From NCBI RefSeq assembly GCF_018128545.1, contig NZ_JAGSND010000004.1:206900-270899 (forward strand): DNA of 64,000 nucleotides. The letters run 5' to 3'. A program made the position numbers and the translations under genes. Source of the DNA: Sinanaerobacter chloroacetimidivorans (GTDB lineage: Bacteria; Bacillota; Clostridia; Peptostreptococcales; Anaerovoracaceae). Positions within the stretch are counted from its first letter, which is position 1. Each line of letters opens with the position of its first letter. The notes below the pieces were generated by a model. The model saw only the letters and a program-made list of their open reading frames with translations. It searched no databases and had not been told where the DNA came from. Of this stretch, positions 53,604 through 62,048 are shown piece after piece.

Positions 53604-55937
53604 ATGGAAAAATATTTGAAAAACTTTAAAAATTGTTTACAGAAGGAAATCCCCTACTGTGCCGCGGCATGTCCTTTTCATATAGACATGCTGGATTTTA
53701 TTGAAAAAATGAAGCGGGGCGGATTTAAAGCGGCTTTTAAGACCTACCGGAATGCAGTGGGCTTTCCGATGATTGCTTCTACGCTATGTCATGAACCTTG
53801 TAAAGGGGTATGCCCCAGAAAGGATATGGACAGCGCCGTTGAACTTGGCATGCTGGAGAAAGCCTGTGTGGCCTATGCTGGGGACAGAACCCCGACGGAT
53901 TATAACCTTCCCATGAAAAAGAAGAAGGTTGCAGTAATCGGGGCAGGGATTTCCGGCCTTGCCTGTGCACTGCGGCTATGCATGAAAAAGTATGAGGTAG
54001 AAATTTTTGAGTCTGCGGATCGGATTGGAGGGTCCCTTTGGAAGCATATGGACTCTGCAGTTTTTCTTGCCGATATAGAAGAACAATTCAAGCATGAGCA
54101 GTATGCTCTGCATTTTCATACACCTATTCAAAAAGTCGAGGATCTTGGAAGCGGCAACTATGATGCGGTTTATGTTGCAACAGGACAGGGCGGAACAGAC
54201 TTTGGACTGCTGTCTGCTGTGAGAGGGGCAGGGGATCCGTACTGCACCCAATATGGGGCTGCAGGATGGTTCGCCGGCGGAGGATTGATCGGCGATACAG
54301 GGATTTATGCCCTGGCAGGGGGATTACATATTGGAACGGTAATCGATAATTTCCTGAAAACAGGGAATTTGCTTTACCCGAAAAATATTCAGCAAACGGC
54401 AATGTGCTTAAATCCGGCCAATATAAAATATGCGGCTCCTGTAAAGGCAGCTGACGGAAAAGCCTACCGTGAAGAAGAGGCTCAAAGGGAGGCCGCACGC
54501 TGCATCGAATGCCAATGCGATTTCTGCAGAACCTACTGTGATTTGACTGACTTCTATAACAAATGGCCGCTGAGAATCAGAGATGAAATCATGGCCACCA
54601 CGCTCCCCGGATCGGCAGATGTAAAAGCGACTCCGGCCAAGCGCCTTTTAAGTACCTGTAATCAATGCGGACTTTGCAAGGAAACCTGCCCTGAGGACAT
54701 TGATCTCGGAGGACTGATTCTAGCCGGACGGCAAAGCATGCATAGGCAAAAGAAAGCGCCTTGGGTATTCCATGATTTCTGGCTGCGGGATATGGATTTC
54801 GCCAATGGAGAATCGGCTGCTGTGGTAAAATTGCCACCAGGCTATTCTATCGGTTCCTATGCCTTTTTCCCAGGCTGCCAGCTTGGAGCAAGTGATCCTG
54901 ACCTTGTAAGGAGCACCTACTCTTATTTGCTGGACAGGCAACCGGATACCGGACTTTTGCTGCGATGCTGCGGGGCGCCTGCCGAATGGTCCGGTGACAC
55001 GGATAAACACCAGGAAGAACTCGCTATCATACGAAAGAATTGGGAAGAACTTGGAAAACCTGTTCTAATTTTGGCTTGTCCAACCTGCAAAAAGAAATTT
55101 CAGTCTCATCTAGCCGATATCCCGGTCATTTCACTCTATGAGATCATGGCAGAATGGGGGGGTGAAATACCGGCGGAATTTTCTGCAGAGAATCAAGCGC
55201 ATCAGGAGCATCAGCGGATCAAAACGTATTCTATCTTTGATCCCTGTGCTTCAAGAGATGAAGACAGCATGAAGGAGGCAGTAAGACGGCTGGCAGCAGA
55301 TACCGGATACCCCTTAAAACCCTTGCCGGAAAATGAAGCTTTTCCCCGTTGCTGCGGCTACGGCGGGCAGCCTGGAATCGCCAATCCGGAGTATGTGGAT
55401 TTCGTTGTGAAAAAAAGAATCCATGAAAGTGATCATCCGTATATTACCTATTGTATCAATTGCCGTGATATTTTCAGACAGGCAGGGAAGGAAGCGATTC
55501 ATATCCTGGAACTCCTTTTCGACAAAGGAGTAACTTTCGAAAAACAGGCAACCATAAGCGAGCGAAGAGAAAACAGAATAGAACTAAAAAAGAATCTGCT
55601 GAAGGAGTTTTGGAAGGAAGAAATGAGAGAAGAAGAGAAACGGCCTATCAAAGTGAATGTTCCTGCTGAGCTTGCTGAAAAGCTCAATAAGGAGCGTATC
55701 CTGGAGGAAGATGTGATTGAGGTTGTTGATTTCTGTCAGAGAACGGGAAGAAGGGTGTATCAGCCGGAACGTGGCGTTTTCAGCGGATATCGTGAGATCG
55801 GTTTTATGACTTACTGGGTAGAGTACCGGGAAACGTCGGAAGAAAATACCTTTGGCCTTGTAAATGCCTATGCCCATAGGATGAAAATAGAATTGGAGGC
55901 AGTTTGGAATGGAAGAAAAACAGACCTTGATCTGTGA
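53604..55937 (+). CDS. FAD oxidoreductase with ferredoxin and CCG (HdrD-like) domains
   Basis: About 777 aa. There is an N-terminal GltD-like cysteine region (PYCAAACPF, CHEPCKGVCPR). A shortened FAD/NAD-type Rossmann domain (VAVIGAGISGLACAL near residue 110, then GGLIGDTGIYALAGG) and an internal ECQCDFCRTYC set follow. Next come [4Fe-4S] CNQCGLCKETCPEDIDLG and two CCG domains as in heterodisulfide reductase HdrD (FFPGCQLG, RCCGAPAEW, FDPCASR, CCGYGGQPG). A unique C-terminal about 100 residues overlap the next gene. It probably accepts electrons from Mop and passes them to a disulfide or ferredoxin. The start at 53604 has only a weak AGGAAA. Resembles the DVU_1558 neighbour of Mop in Desulfovibrio, from memory. 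Confidence 0.85.
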   Translation: MEKYLKNFKNCLQKEIPYCAAACPFHIDMLDFIEKMKRGGFKAAFKTYRNAVGFPMIASTLCHEPCKGVCPRKDMDSAVELGMLEKACVAYAGDRTPTDYNLPMKKKKVAVIGAGISGLACALRLCMKKYEVEIFESADRIGGSLWKHMDSAVFLADIEEQFKHEQYALHFHTPIQKVEDLGSGNYDAVYVATGQGGTDFGLLSAVRGAGDPYCTQYGAAGWFAGGGLIGDTGIYALAGGLHIGTVIDNFLKTGNLLYPKNIQQTAMCLNPANIKYAAPVKAADGKAYREEEAQREAARCIECQCDFCRTYCDLTDFYNKWPLRIRDEIMATTLPGSADVKATPAKRLLSTCNQCGLCKETCPEDIDLGGLILAGRQSMHRQKKAPWVFHDFWLRDMDFANGESAAVVKLPPGYSIGSYAFFPGCQLGASDPDLVRSTYSYLLDRQPDTGLLLRCCGAPAEWSGDTDKHQEELAIIRKNWEELGKPVLILACPTCKKKFQSHLADIPVISLYEIMAEWGGEIPAEFSAENQAHQEHQRIKTYSIFDPCASRDEDSMKEAVRRLAADTGYPLKPLPENEAFPRCCGYGGQPGIANPEYVDFVVKKRIHESDHPYITYCINCRDIFRQAGKEAIHILELLFDKGVTFEKQATISERRENRIELKKNLLKEFWKEEMREEEKRPIKVNVPAELAEKLNKERILEEDVIEVVDFCQRTGRRVYQPERGVFSGYREIGFMTYWVEYRETSEENTFGLVNAYAHRMKIELEAVWNGRKTDLDL

Positions 55938-56103
55938 CAGGTGCAAGGTTGAAATGGATCTTATCGAGGCCCAGTTCAGCTATTTGGAGCGAACCTTCCG
56001 CCATAAAGTGCCGCGGTGCCCTCAGTGCGGGCAGGTTCATATTCCGGAGGACCTGGCGAAAGGTCATATGAGTAAGGTGGAAGCTGCTCTTGAGGAAAAA
56101 TAG
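55909..56103 (+). CDS. Small zinc-ribbon protein of the Mop cluster (DVU_1557-like)
   Basis: 64 aa with two CxxC pairs (ICDRCKVEMDL and PRCPQCGQVHIP) and a C-terminal helix. The short protein fits the DVU_1557 family that occurs next to Mop-type genes, as I recall that nomenclature. It overlaps the end of the upstream oxidoreductase by 29 nt, with TTGGAGGCAG before its ATG. Probably a metal-binding or redox partner. It is annotated in relatives only as a redox protein. Confidence 0.75.
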   Translation: MEEKQTLICDRCKVEMDLIEAQFSYLERTFRHKVPRCPQCGQVHIPEDLAKGHMSKVEAALEEK

Positions 56104-56134
56104 GGAGCAAAGGGAGTAAAAAGGGAGCATTAAA

Positions 56135-57640
56135 ATGAAACTATTACAGAGGACGCAAAGCATTTGCCCCGTTTGCCGGATCCCGCTTGCTGCGGCTTAC
56201 GAATCAGACGGAGGAAAGGTCTTTCTGAGGAAAACATGTAAGGAACACGGAGTGTTTGAGTCCTGCATCTCAGAATCCGAAGAAGACTTTCTCGGCTGGA
56301 TCGGGAATCCTGTGATCAATGTACCGCCGAAAAAAGCATTAACATCTGGAACAAAGGGGAACCTGGAACCGAATTTAACGGAAAGTCAATGTCCGCTGCA
56401 CTGCGGGACTTGCGAAAATCATCTGCAGACAGCCTGCTGCGTGTTAATTGATATCACGGACAGGTGTAATCAGCATTGTCCCTATTGTTTTGCCGAGGCA
56501 GAAAAGGAGGGACATGAGGGAACGGAACTTGAACCCGATCTTTCCGAAATGGAAAGAAAATTTGATTTGCTGATGGAGCTAGGTGAAGAAAGACCCTTCA
56601 ATATTCAATTGTCCGGGGGCGAACCCACCATAAGGGAGGATTTGCCGGACATCATCCGCATAGCTAGGAAAAAAGGCTTTATCTACATTCAGATTAATAC
56701 AAACGGAAAAAGGCTGGCATCAGAGCAGGGATATGCAAAGATTTTGAAGGATGCCGGTGCCAGCGCTGTCTTTTTGCAGTTTGACGGAACGGAGGATTCC
56801 ATCTACGAAGTTCTTAGGGGAGAAGCGCTGTTTGAAATCAAGAAAAAGGCAATTGATCATTGCAGAAGGGCCGGGCTTCCTGTTACCATTGTGCCCACTG
56901 TGGTGAAACATGTGAACGTTGACAACATTGGTGCTATGATAGAGTTTCTGCTCCAAAACGTTGATGTTATAAAGGGAATCCATTTTCAGCCGGTAAGCTT
57001 TTTTGGAAGACATCCGGATACGCTGCCCTTTGACGGGGAAAAACATAGGGACTTTGAGAACCGTGTCACCATGTTCGATATCATGCATGAATTGGAACGG
57101 CAAACGGACGGAAAATGCAAATATGATGATTTTTATCCTATCACATCTGGTCATACCTTATGCTGTTTTTCAAGCACTTACCAAAAACAAAGGGACGGAA
57201 AGGTGAAAAGCTTGATCAGCTACAAAACAAAATTATCGGGTATAGGTTGCTGTGATAGGACGAACCCCCTTGATATTATAAAAAAGGATCGAAATTTTGT
57301 ACTAAATAAATGGAATTTGCCGGACTCTGATGGGTCCTGCTGCTGTACAGGAATCGGGGATGCGGGTACAGAATCCGGGAACATGGTTGCAGGATCCGGG
57401 AATAAGGATAAAACCGGCGGCTGTAAAGACTCTGGATTTGTTTCGGAAAGCAGCGTTATGGATTTTGACCAGTTTCTGAGAGAACTCAAAGGAAGTATGT
57501 TTTCCGTATCGTCCATGGCATTTCAGGATATCAGCAATCTGGATGCGGAAAGATTGAAGCGATGCAGGGTGCAGGTGCTGTCTCCTGATGACCGGCTGAT
57601 TCCCTTCTGCGCGTATAACAGCATTTATAGAGGTGTATAG
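56135..57640 (+). CDS. Radical SAM protein of the Mop cluster (TrsS-like)
   Basis: 501 aa. An N-terminal zinc-ribbon-like segment (SICPVCRIPLAA, KTCKEHGVF) is followed by the CTHCGTCENH-like block PLHCGTCENH. The radical SAM cluster motif DRCNQHCPYCF is near residue 110, and the partial TIM barrel (LSGGEPTIREDLP, QINTNGKRL) follows. The C-terminus is Cys-rich (DSDGSCCCTGIGD). In relatives (NCBI TrsS, from memory) a selenocysteine is often present; here the candidate positions are ordinary Cys. The chemistry is unknown; a sulfur or C-C bond-forming step in cofactor or peptide modification is possible. Lies between the zinc ribbon and the methyltransferase genes. Confidence 0.85.
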   Translation: MKLLQRTQSICPVCRIPLAAAYESDGGKVFLRKTCKEHGVFESCISESEEDFLGWIGNPVINVPPKKALTSGTKGNLEPNLTESQCPLHCGTCENHLQTACCVLIDITDRCNQHCPYCFAEAEKEGHEGTELEPDLSEMERKFDLLMELGEERPFNIQLSGGEPTIREDLPDIIRIARKKGFIYIQINTNGKRLASEQGYAKILKDAGASAVFLQFDGTEDSIYEVLRGEALFEIKKKAIDHCRRAGLPVTIVPTVVKHVNVDNIGAMIEFLLQNVDVIKGIHFQPVSFFGRHPDTLPFDGEKHRDFENRVTMFDIMHELERQTDGKCKYDDFYPITSGHTLCCFSSTYQKQRDGKVKSLISYKTKLSGIGCCDRTNPLDIIKKDRNFVLNKWNLPDSDGSCCCTGIGDAGTESGNMVAGSGNKDKTGGCKDSGFVSESSVMDFDQFLRELKGSMFSVSSMAFQDISNLDAERLKRCRVQVLSPDDRLIPFCAYNSIYRGV

Positions 57641-57642
57641 GA

Positions 57643-58374
57643 ATGAGCAATTTTAAACCAGGTGAATTTAGAATTACAAAAAAGGCTATGGACTTATGGA
57701 ACCTGCCAAAGGGATCAAAGGTTCTGGACATTGGGTGCGGACAGGGAGAAACCGTAGAGTACCTTGAAAAGGAATACGGTTTTCAAACCTGCGGTATTGA
57801 CCTTTCCATGGCCAGAATAAAAGAAGGAAAGACCAGAAATCCTGGACTTGATATCAGATATGGGGATGGAGAGTTTCTGGATGAATTTACCTCCTTATCC
57901 TTTGACGGTGTATCAATGGAGTGTGTGCTGTCGGTGATCAATCTGCCGGATGAAGCGCTTCATGAAGCGTACTGTGTTTTGAAAAAGGGGGGGAAGCTTT
58001 TTCTCAGTGATTTGTACATAAAGGATCCCGATCCGGGATTCCTGAAAGCCCTCCAAAAGGAAGCAGACCAGCATAAAAGCCTTCCTCATAAAGAAGGAGA
58101 ATGCAATACCGACTGCGCAGATGAACACAAAAACAGGCCGACCAATTTCAGATCCAGCGGGAGATTTGCAAAGGAACCGCTGCTGGAACAGCTGAAGGAA
58201 ATCGGCTACATCAACATAACATGGGAGGATTGTTCCTTGGAGCTGGATCAATTTGCAGCGGAAAAGCTCATGAGGGACGGTACCCTGGAGGGATGTCTCT
58301 GCGACGAGGCAATTCATCCGAAGGATCCGTACAAGACCGGTTACTTTATGCTGACTGCAGAAAAGCCGTTGTAG
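57643..58374 (+). CDS. Class I SAM-dependent methyltransferase of the Mop cluster (TrsM-like)
   Basis: 243 aa. Rossmann motif I reads VLDIGCGQGETVEYL (near 28), motif II GIDLSMARI, post-I LDIRYGDGEFL, and a C-terminal cap with an unusual DWDIAEK-like Cys/His set (ECNTDCADEHKNRP near 150). Starts 2 nt after the radical SAM gene with AGGTGTATAGGA upstream. The substrate is unknown. In Desulfovibrio the DVU_1556-type methyltransferase occupies the same place, as I recall. Confidence 0.85.
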   Translation: MSNFKPGEFRITKKAMDLWNLPKGSKVLDIGCGQGETVEYLEKEYGFQTCGIDLSMARIKEGKTRNPGLDIRYGDGEFLDEFTSLSFDGVSMECVLSVINLPDEALHEAYCVLKKGGKLFLSDLYIKDPDPGFLKALQKEADQHKSLPHKEGECNTDCADEHKNRPTNFRSSGRFAKEPLLEQLKEIGYINITWEDCSLELDQFAAEKLMRDGTLEGCLCDEAIHPKDPYKTGYFMLTAEKPL

Positions 58375-58395
58375 AAATAAATGGAGGTCTCGTAA

Positions 58396-58770
58396 ATGAA
58401 CCAAGATATTTTTGAGATGAAGATGAAGGGCTATTGCTGCAGTCAGATGATAATGGAATTGGGGCTCAAAAAACTGGATAAAGAAAATCCTGACTTGATT
58501 GCAGCTATGGCAGGTCTTTGCAATGGTGTTTGGCAGGGAAAAATCTGCGGGATCCTGTCTGCCGGGGTCTGCCTTTTGTATTTGGCAGACGCCGAAGAAG
58601 CCGGACGGACAAATGCAGATGCATTAAGTGAGTGGTTCTATGATTCTTTTGGAAGCACAGACTGTGATGAACTCATGGAAGGAAATCCCCTGAATAAGAT
58701 CGAAAAATGTCCTGTCATGCTGGAAGCAACCTTTCAAAAGATCGAGGAGCTTCTAGAATGGGACACCTGA
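58396..58770 (+). CDS. C-GCAxxG-C-C family protein of the Mop cluster (DVU_1555-like)
   Basis: 124 aa helical protein with the conserved cysteines GYCCSQ, GLCNGVWQGKICGILSAGVC, TDCDELM and EKCPVML, matching the C-GCAxxG-C-C redox family (formerly C_GCxxG_C_C). The GCAAxxG segment is altered to CGILSAG here. GGAGG lies 9 nt before the ATG. A terminator follows, ending the accessory operon. Confidence 0.82.
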   Translation: MNQDIFEMKMKGYCCSQMIMELGLKKLDKENPDLIAAMAGLCNGVWQGKICGILSAGVCLLYLADAEEAGRTNADALSEWFYDSFGSTDCDELMEGNPLNKIEKCPVMLEATFQKIEELLEWDT

Positions 58771-58815
58771 TGTTTCGGCACGAATTCAGCATATCATCAA
58801 GCAGGCAGATCAAGT

Positions 58816-58853
58816 GCACTTGTAGGCGTTAGTCTACAAGTGCTTTTTTTTTT
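58816..58853 (+). terminator. Terminator of the Mop accessory operon
   Basis: GCACTTGTAG-GCGTTAGT-CTACAAGTGC with ten Ts after it. Confidence 0.93.
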
Positions 58854-58892
58854 ATGTGACTTATCGGCAAGCTACCGTAAAGATTAATTGGA

Positions 58893-59414
58893 TTATTTAA
58901 TTACTTTTACCGCCATGGTTTTAAAGATTGCATAGAGTTCGTCTCCTTTATTAATATTCATTTCCAGCATAGACTGCCTGGTGATAAATATTAGCATGGG
59001 GATTCCGACGTTCAGAAACACCTTTGCACTCTTTTCATCGAAAATCAAATCTGTAACCGTACCTTTCATGACGTTTCTCGCACTGCTAACCAAAGGGTTT
59101 TTGCTTAAAATGATGTCCTCAGGGCGAACGGAAATTTTAACCCTGCCGTCAAATTCGGTAGAAACATTGATTTTTACATCTTTGATTAACGCATACTTTT
59201 CGTTTCCCTCTCTGATGATTTCCGCATCGTAAACATTATCTGTTTTTCTGGTACTCATAATATATAGTTCCAACTGCGACTGGGATACACGGATGCTTCT
59301 GCCGATACGATGCGCTTGTATATCTCCTCTTTTTATCATTTCGTAAATGGTATATTTAGAGAGCTTCAGCTTGTTTGCAAGTTCCTCCGGGGTATATAAG
59401 ATTTCTTCATGCAT
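58893..59414 (-). CDS. Excisionase-type HTH regulator with C-terminal TOBE domain (ModE-like)
   Basis: About 173 aa. Residues 1-60: a MerR/excisionase-type HTH (LYTPEELANKLKLSKYTIYEMIKRG then HRIGRSIRVS). Residues 105-173: a TOBE/MopI domain (ISVRPEDIILSK, SARNVMKGTVTDL) that binds molybdate or tungstate. It is divergent from modABC and is the obvious sensor-repressor for that operon. The RBS TAGGAGG precedes the ATG at 59414; a longer reading frame to 59450 has no RBS. The downstream ModC lacks its own TOBE domain, so the anion-sensing domain has moved to the regulator. Confidence 0.88.
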   Translation of the reverse strand: MHEEILYTPEELANKLKLSKYTIYEMIKRGDIQAHRIGRSIRVSQSQLELYIMSTRKTDNVYDAEIIREGNEKYALIKDVKINVSTEFDGRVKISVRPEDIILSKNPLVSSARNVMKGTVTDLIFDEKSAKVFLNVGIPMLIFITRQSMLEMNINKGDELYAIFKTMAVKVIK

Positions 59415-59489
59415 CCGTTTAATCCTCCTAATTCCTACTGAACCCAACAATATATAACTCTATTATACTATAAATAATTATGAAAGCAA

Positions 59490-59518
59490 TTGACAACTTT
59501 CAATGATTACCATATAAT
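59490..59518 (+). promoter_or_regulatory. SigA promoter of modABC
   Basis: TTGACA (59490-59495), 17-nt spacer, TATAAT (59513-59518): a perfect consensus. Confidence 0.8.
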
Positions 59519-59537
59519 TGAAGCAGTTGGTTTTAGT

Positions 59538-59561
59538 TTGGTTTAATTAGATATAAACCAA
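59538..59561 (+). promoter_or_regulatory. Candidate operator of the HTH-TOBE regulator
   Basis: TTGGTTTA-N8-TAAACCAA, an exact 8-bp inverted repeat 20 nt downstream of the modA -10, with another TTGGTTTT just before it. Position fits repression of modABC. Confidence 0.6.
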
Positions 59562-59583
59562 TATAGAAAGAAGGCGTTTTGTA

Positions 59584-60384
59584 ATGATGAAAAAAATTAG
59601 TCTTGTTTTAGTAATTTTAATGATTTTTGCGCTTGCTTTTACGGGATGTGCGGGGAAACCGGAAAAGCCACCTGCAGCGGAAGGCCCAACCGATGAATCT
59701 GTTGAAATCAATATTTCGGCTGCTGCAAGTCTGACCGATGCACTGACGGAAATCCAGGCAGAGTATGCAAAAGAAAGCAATGCCGTTTTACAGTTCAATT
59801 TTGCGGCCTCAGGAACGCTGCAGAAGCAAATTCAGGAAGGCGCACCTTGTGATCTTTTTATCTCGGCTTCCAAGGCACATATGGATGCCTTGCAGGATGC
59901 AGGTCTTATTGTGGCGGATTCCCGCAGGGATTTGCTGGGCAACGCTCTTACCTTGATTGCTGCTGCTGAAAAGGCCGATGCAGTTACACCAGAAGCACTG
60001 ACAGGCGGTGATGTGACCAGCATTTCCATTGGAACACCGGAGTCCGTTCCGGCAGGCAAATACGCCCAGGAAGCGCTGGAGAACATGGGAATCTGGGATC
60101 AGATACAGGATAAACTGATTCTGGCGAAAGATGTAAGACAAGTTTTGGAGTATGTAGATACGGGTAATGTTGATTGTGGTCTTGTCTACAAATCCGATGC
60201 TTTGCTGCTCAAAACCGGTGTCGTCATCGGGGATTTGCCTGAGGACAGCCACAGCCCGATTATCTATCCGTCTGCTTTAATTGTGAATTCCGCACAGGCA
60301 GAAGCCGCTGCAAAATTCTATGAATTCCTGCAGACCGATTATGCGAAAGGTGTATTTGAGAACTATGGGTTTACAGTTCTTTAA
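59584..60384 (+). CDS. modA: Molybdate ABC transporter substrate-binding lipoprotein
   Basis: 266 aa. Lipoprotein signal peptide with lipobox FALAFTGC (Cys near residue 21). The mature ModA fold starts with ISAAASLTDALTEIQAEY and FNFAASGTLQKQIQEGAP, the two anion-binding serine blocks, then DVRQVLEYVDTGNVDCGLVY. ModA binds both molybdate and tungstate in most species. First gene of modABC behind a consensus promoter and a candidate operator. Confidence 0.94.
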   Translation: MMKKISLVLVILMIFALAFTGCAGKPEKPPAAEGPTDESVEINISAAASLTDALTEIQAEYAKESNAVLQFNFAASGTLQKQIQEGAPCDLFISASKAHMDALQDAGLIVADSRRDLLGNALTLIAAAEKADAVTPEALTGGDVTSISIGTPESVPAGKYAQEALENMGIWDQIQDKLILAKDVRQVLEYVDTGNVDCGLVYKSDALLLKTGVVIGDLPEDSHSPIIYPSALIVNSAQAEAAAKFYEFLQTDYAKGVFENYGFTVL

Positions 60385-60493
60385 GAGAAAAGGTATAATA
60401 TAGGAATCCGAATAAACTTTATTGACTCGAATGGTTTGAGGACAGGCCCTCTTTACCGGTCCTGTGAAAGCAAACCAAAATAAGGAGCTTCTC

Positions 60494-61165
60494 ATGTGGT
60501 CACCTATTATTCTATCCTTGAAAATCGCAACCATAGCAACTGTTTTTTCCTTTGCACTTGGGGTATTTTTTGCATATATCATCAACAAAAAAAAGATGCC
60601 GGGAAAAAATATATGGGAAACCATACTCATTTTACCGATGATTTTGCCTCCGTCGGTTATGGGGTACCTGCTGTTGATTGCCTTTGGAAAGAGGGGATTG
60701 ATAGGTGGCTTTTTATTGGAGCACTTTGGGATTCAAATCGTGTTCACCTGGATGGGAGCGGTAATTGCCGCCTGCATCGTTTCCCTGCCCCTGATGTATC
60801 AAAACGTGAAGGCAGCTTTGGTGAGTATGGACCCCATCTATGAGAAGGCCGCTCAGACGCTGGGAAGCAGTGAGTGGAAAATCTTTCGGACCGTTACGTT
60901 CCCTCTTGCCTGGCCAGGGATTATCAGCGGAATTGTGCTTGCTTTTGCCAGAGCCATTGGTGAATTCGGCGCAACATTGATGATCGCTGGAAATATCCCG
61001 GGGAAGACCCAAACGATACCCACTGCCATCTATTTTGCGGTGGAATCCGGAAACACCCAACTGGCAAACCGTCTGGTTCTGATTATGACCATTTTCAGCT
61101 TTGTTTTAATCCTGGGGTTGAATACCTGGCTGAAGAGGATCAATTATATTGGAAAGCAGGGCTGA
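60494..61165 (+). CDS. modB: Molybdate ABC transporter permease
   Basis: About 223 aa with five transmembrane helices and the EAA-type loop KAAQTLGSSEWKIFRTVTFPLAWPG (near 127) that docks on ModC. The start at 60494 follows TAAGGAG by 7 nt; an ATG at 60464 has no RBS. The gap to modA is 109 nt and contains a weak GGAC/GTCC hairpin. ARAIGEFGATLMIAGNIPGKT is the conserved ModB block. Confidence 0.93.
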   Translation: MWSPIILSLKIATIATVFSFALGVFFAYIINKKKMPGKNIWETILILPMILPPSVMGYLLLIAFGKRGLIGGFLLEHFGIQIVFTWMGAVIAACIVSLPLMYQNVKAALVSMDPIYEKAAQTLGSSEWKIFRTVTFPLAWPGIISGIVLAFARAIGEFGATLMIAGNIPGKTQTIPTAIYFAVESGNTQLANRLVLIMTIFSFVLILGLNTWLKRINYIGKQG

Positions 61166-61170
61166 GGCTG

Positions 61171-61842
61171 ATGAATACGTATTTTAATATAAAAAAGAAG
61201 TTGGAACATTTCTCAATTGATATTGAATATGAATTTGAAAAGGGTGTTCTCGTGATCCAGGGAGAATCAGGTGCCGGAAAGACAACCATACTGAACTGCA
61301 TCTCAGGACTGCAGACGCCTGATGAGGGAAGGATTGCTTTTGAGGATACAATGGTCTTTGATAAAGAGGCTGGGATCAATGTTCCGACGAGACTGAGGAA
61401 TATCGGGTATGTCTTTCAGAATTACGCCTTATTTCCTAATATGACCGTACAGCAAAACATTGTATACGGTATCAAAAACAGGCCGGAGTATAAGGATAAA
61501 GATAAAAAATCAGAACTTGTAATGTATTCGGAATACATTATGGAGACCTTCGGTATCGCTCATCTCAAAAGAAAATATCCAAACCATATCTCAGGCGGTG
61601 AAAAACAAAGAGTGGCTCTCTCCAGAGCGATTGTGACAAAACCCCGGCTGCTGCTTCTGGATGAACCTTTTTCAGCCCTGGACCAGCAGACGAAGGAGAT
61701 CGTTTACAAGGAGTTTGCTGCATTCAAAGAAAACTTTCAGATACCTACCGTGTTGATTACCCATGATGCTATGGAAAGTGAGATGTTTGCTGACCGTAGA
61801 ATCGTCATCAAAGATGGTAAAATTATTGAGAAGCTGTTATAG
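61171..61842 (+). CDS. modC: Molybdate ABC transporter ATPase without TOBE domain
   Basis: 223 aa. Walker A GESGAGKTT, Q-loop YVFQNYALFPNM, signature ISGGEKQRVALSRAI, Walker B LLLLDEPFSALD, and switch ITHD. About 130 residues shorter than E. coli ModC because the C-terminal TOBE (regulatory) domain is missing. The HTH-TOBE protein encoded upstream supplies that domain in trans. Six nt after modB. Confidence 0.9.
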   Translation: MNTYFNIKKKLEHFSIDIEYEFEKGVLVIQGESGAGKTTILNCISGLQTPDEGRIAFEDTMVFDKEAGINVPTRLRNIGYVFQNYALFPNMTVQQNIVYGIKNRPEYKDKDKKSELVMYSEYIMETFGIAHLKRKYPNHISGGEKQRVALSRAIVTKPRLLLLDEPFSALDQQTKEIVYKEFAAFKENFQIPTVLITHDAMESEMFADRRIVIKDGKIIEKLL

Positions 61843-61884
61843 CGTATACCAAAAACGCTGTTGTAGTAAGAAGCTGTTCTAGCC

Positions 61885-61911
61885 AGAAGCTGTTACAGCT
61901 TCTCTTTTTTT
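61885..61911 (+). terminator. Terminator of modABC
   Basis: AGAAGCTG-TTA-CAGCTTCT followed by CTTTTTTT. Confidence 0.88.
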
Positions 61912-61921
61912 CTATTTGGGT

Positions 61922-61951
61922 TTGGAAAGCAGCTGCTGATTATGGTATAAT
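61922..61951 (+). promoter_or_regulatory. Promoter of the NTP transferase gene
   Basis: Extended -10 TGGTATAAT (61944-61951 region) with TTGGAA at 61922-61927 and an 18-nt spacer. About 100 nt of leader follow without a recognised structure. Confidence 0.5.
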
Positions 61952-62048
61952 AGCTTTAGTAAATTTGTTAAAAATCCCACTGGTTCAAATAATAAGAACG
62001 GGATTACTGTCAGCATCCACGGAGAAACGATTAAAGTAAGGGCGGGAC

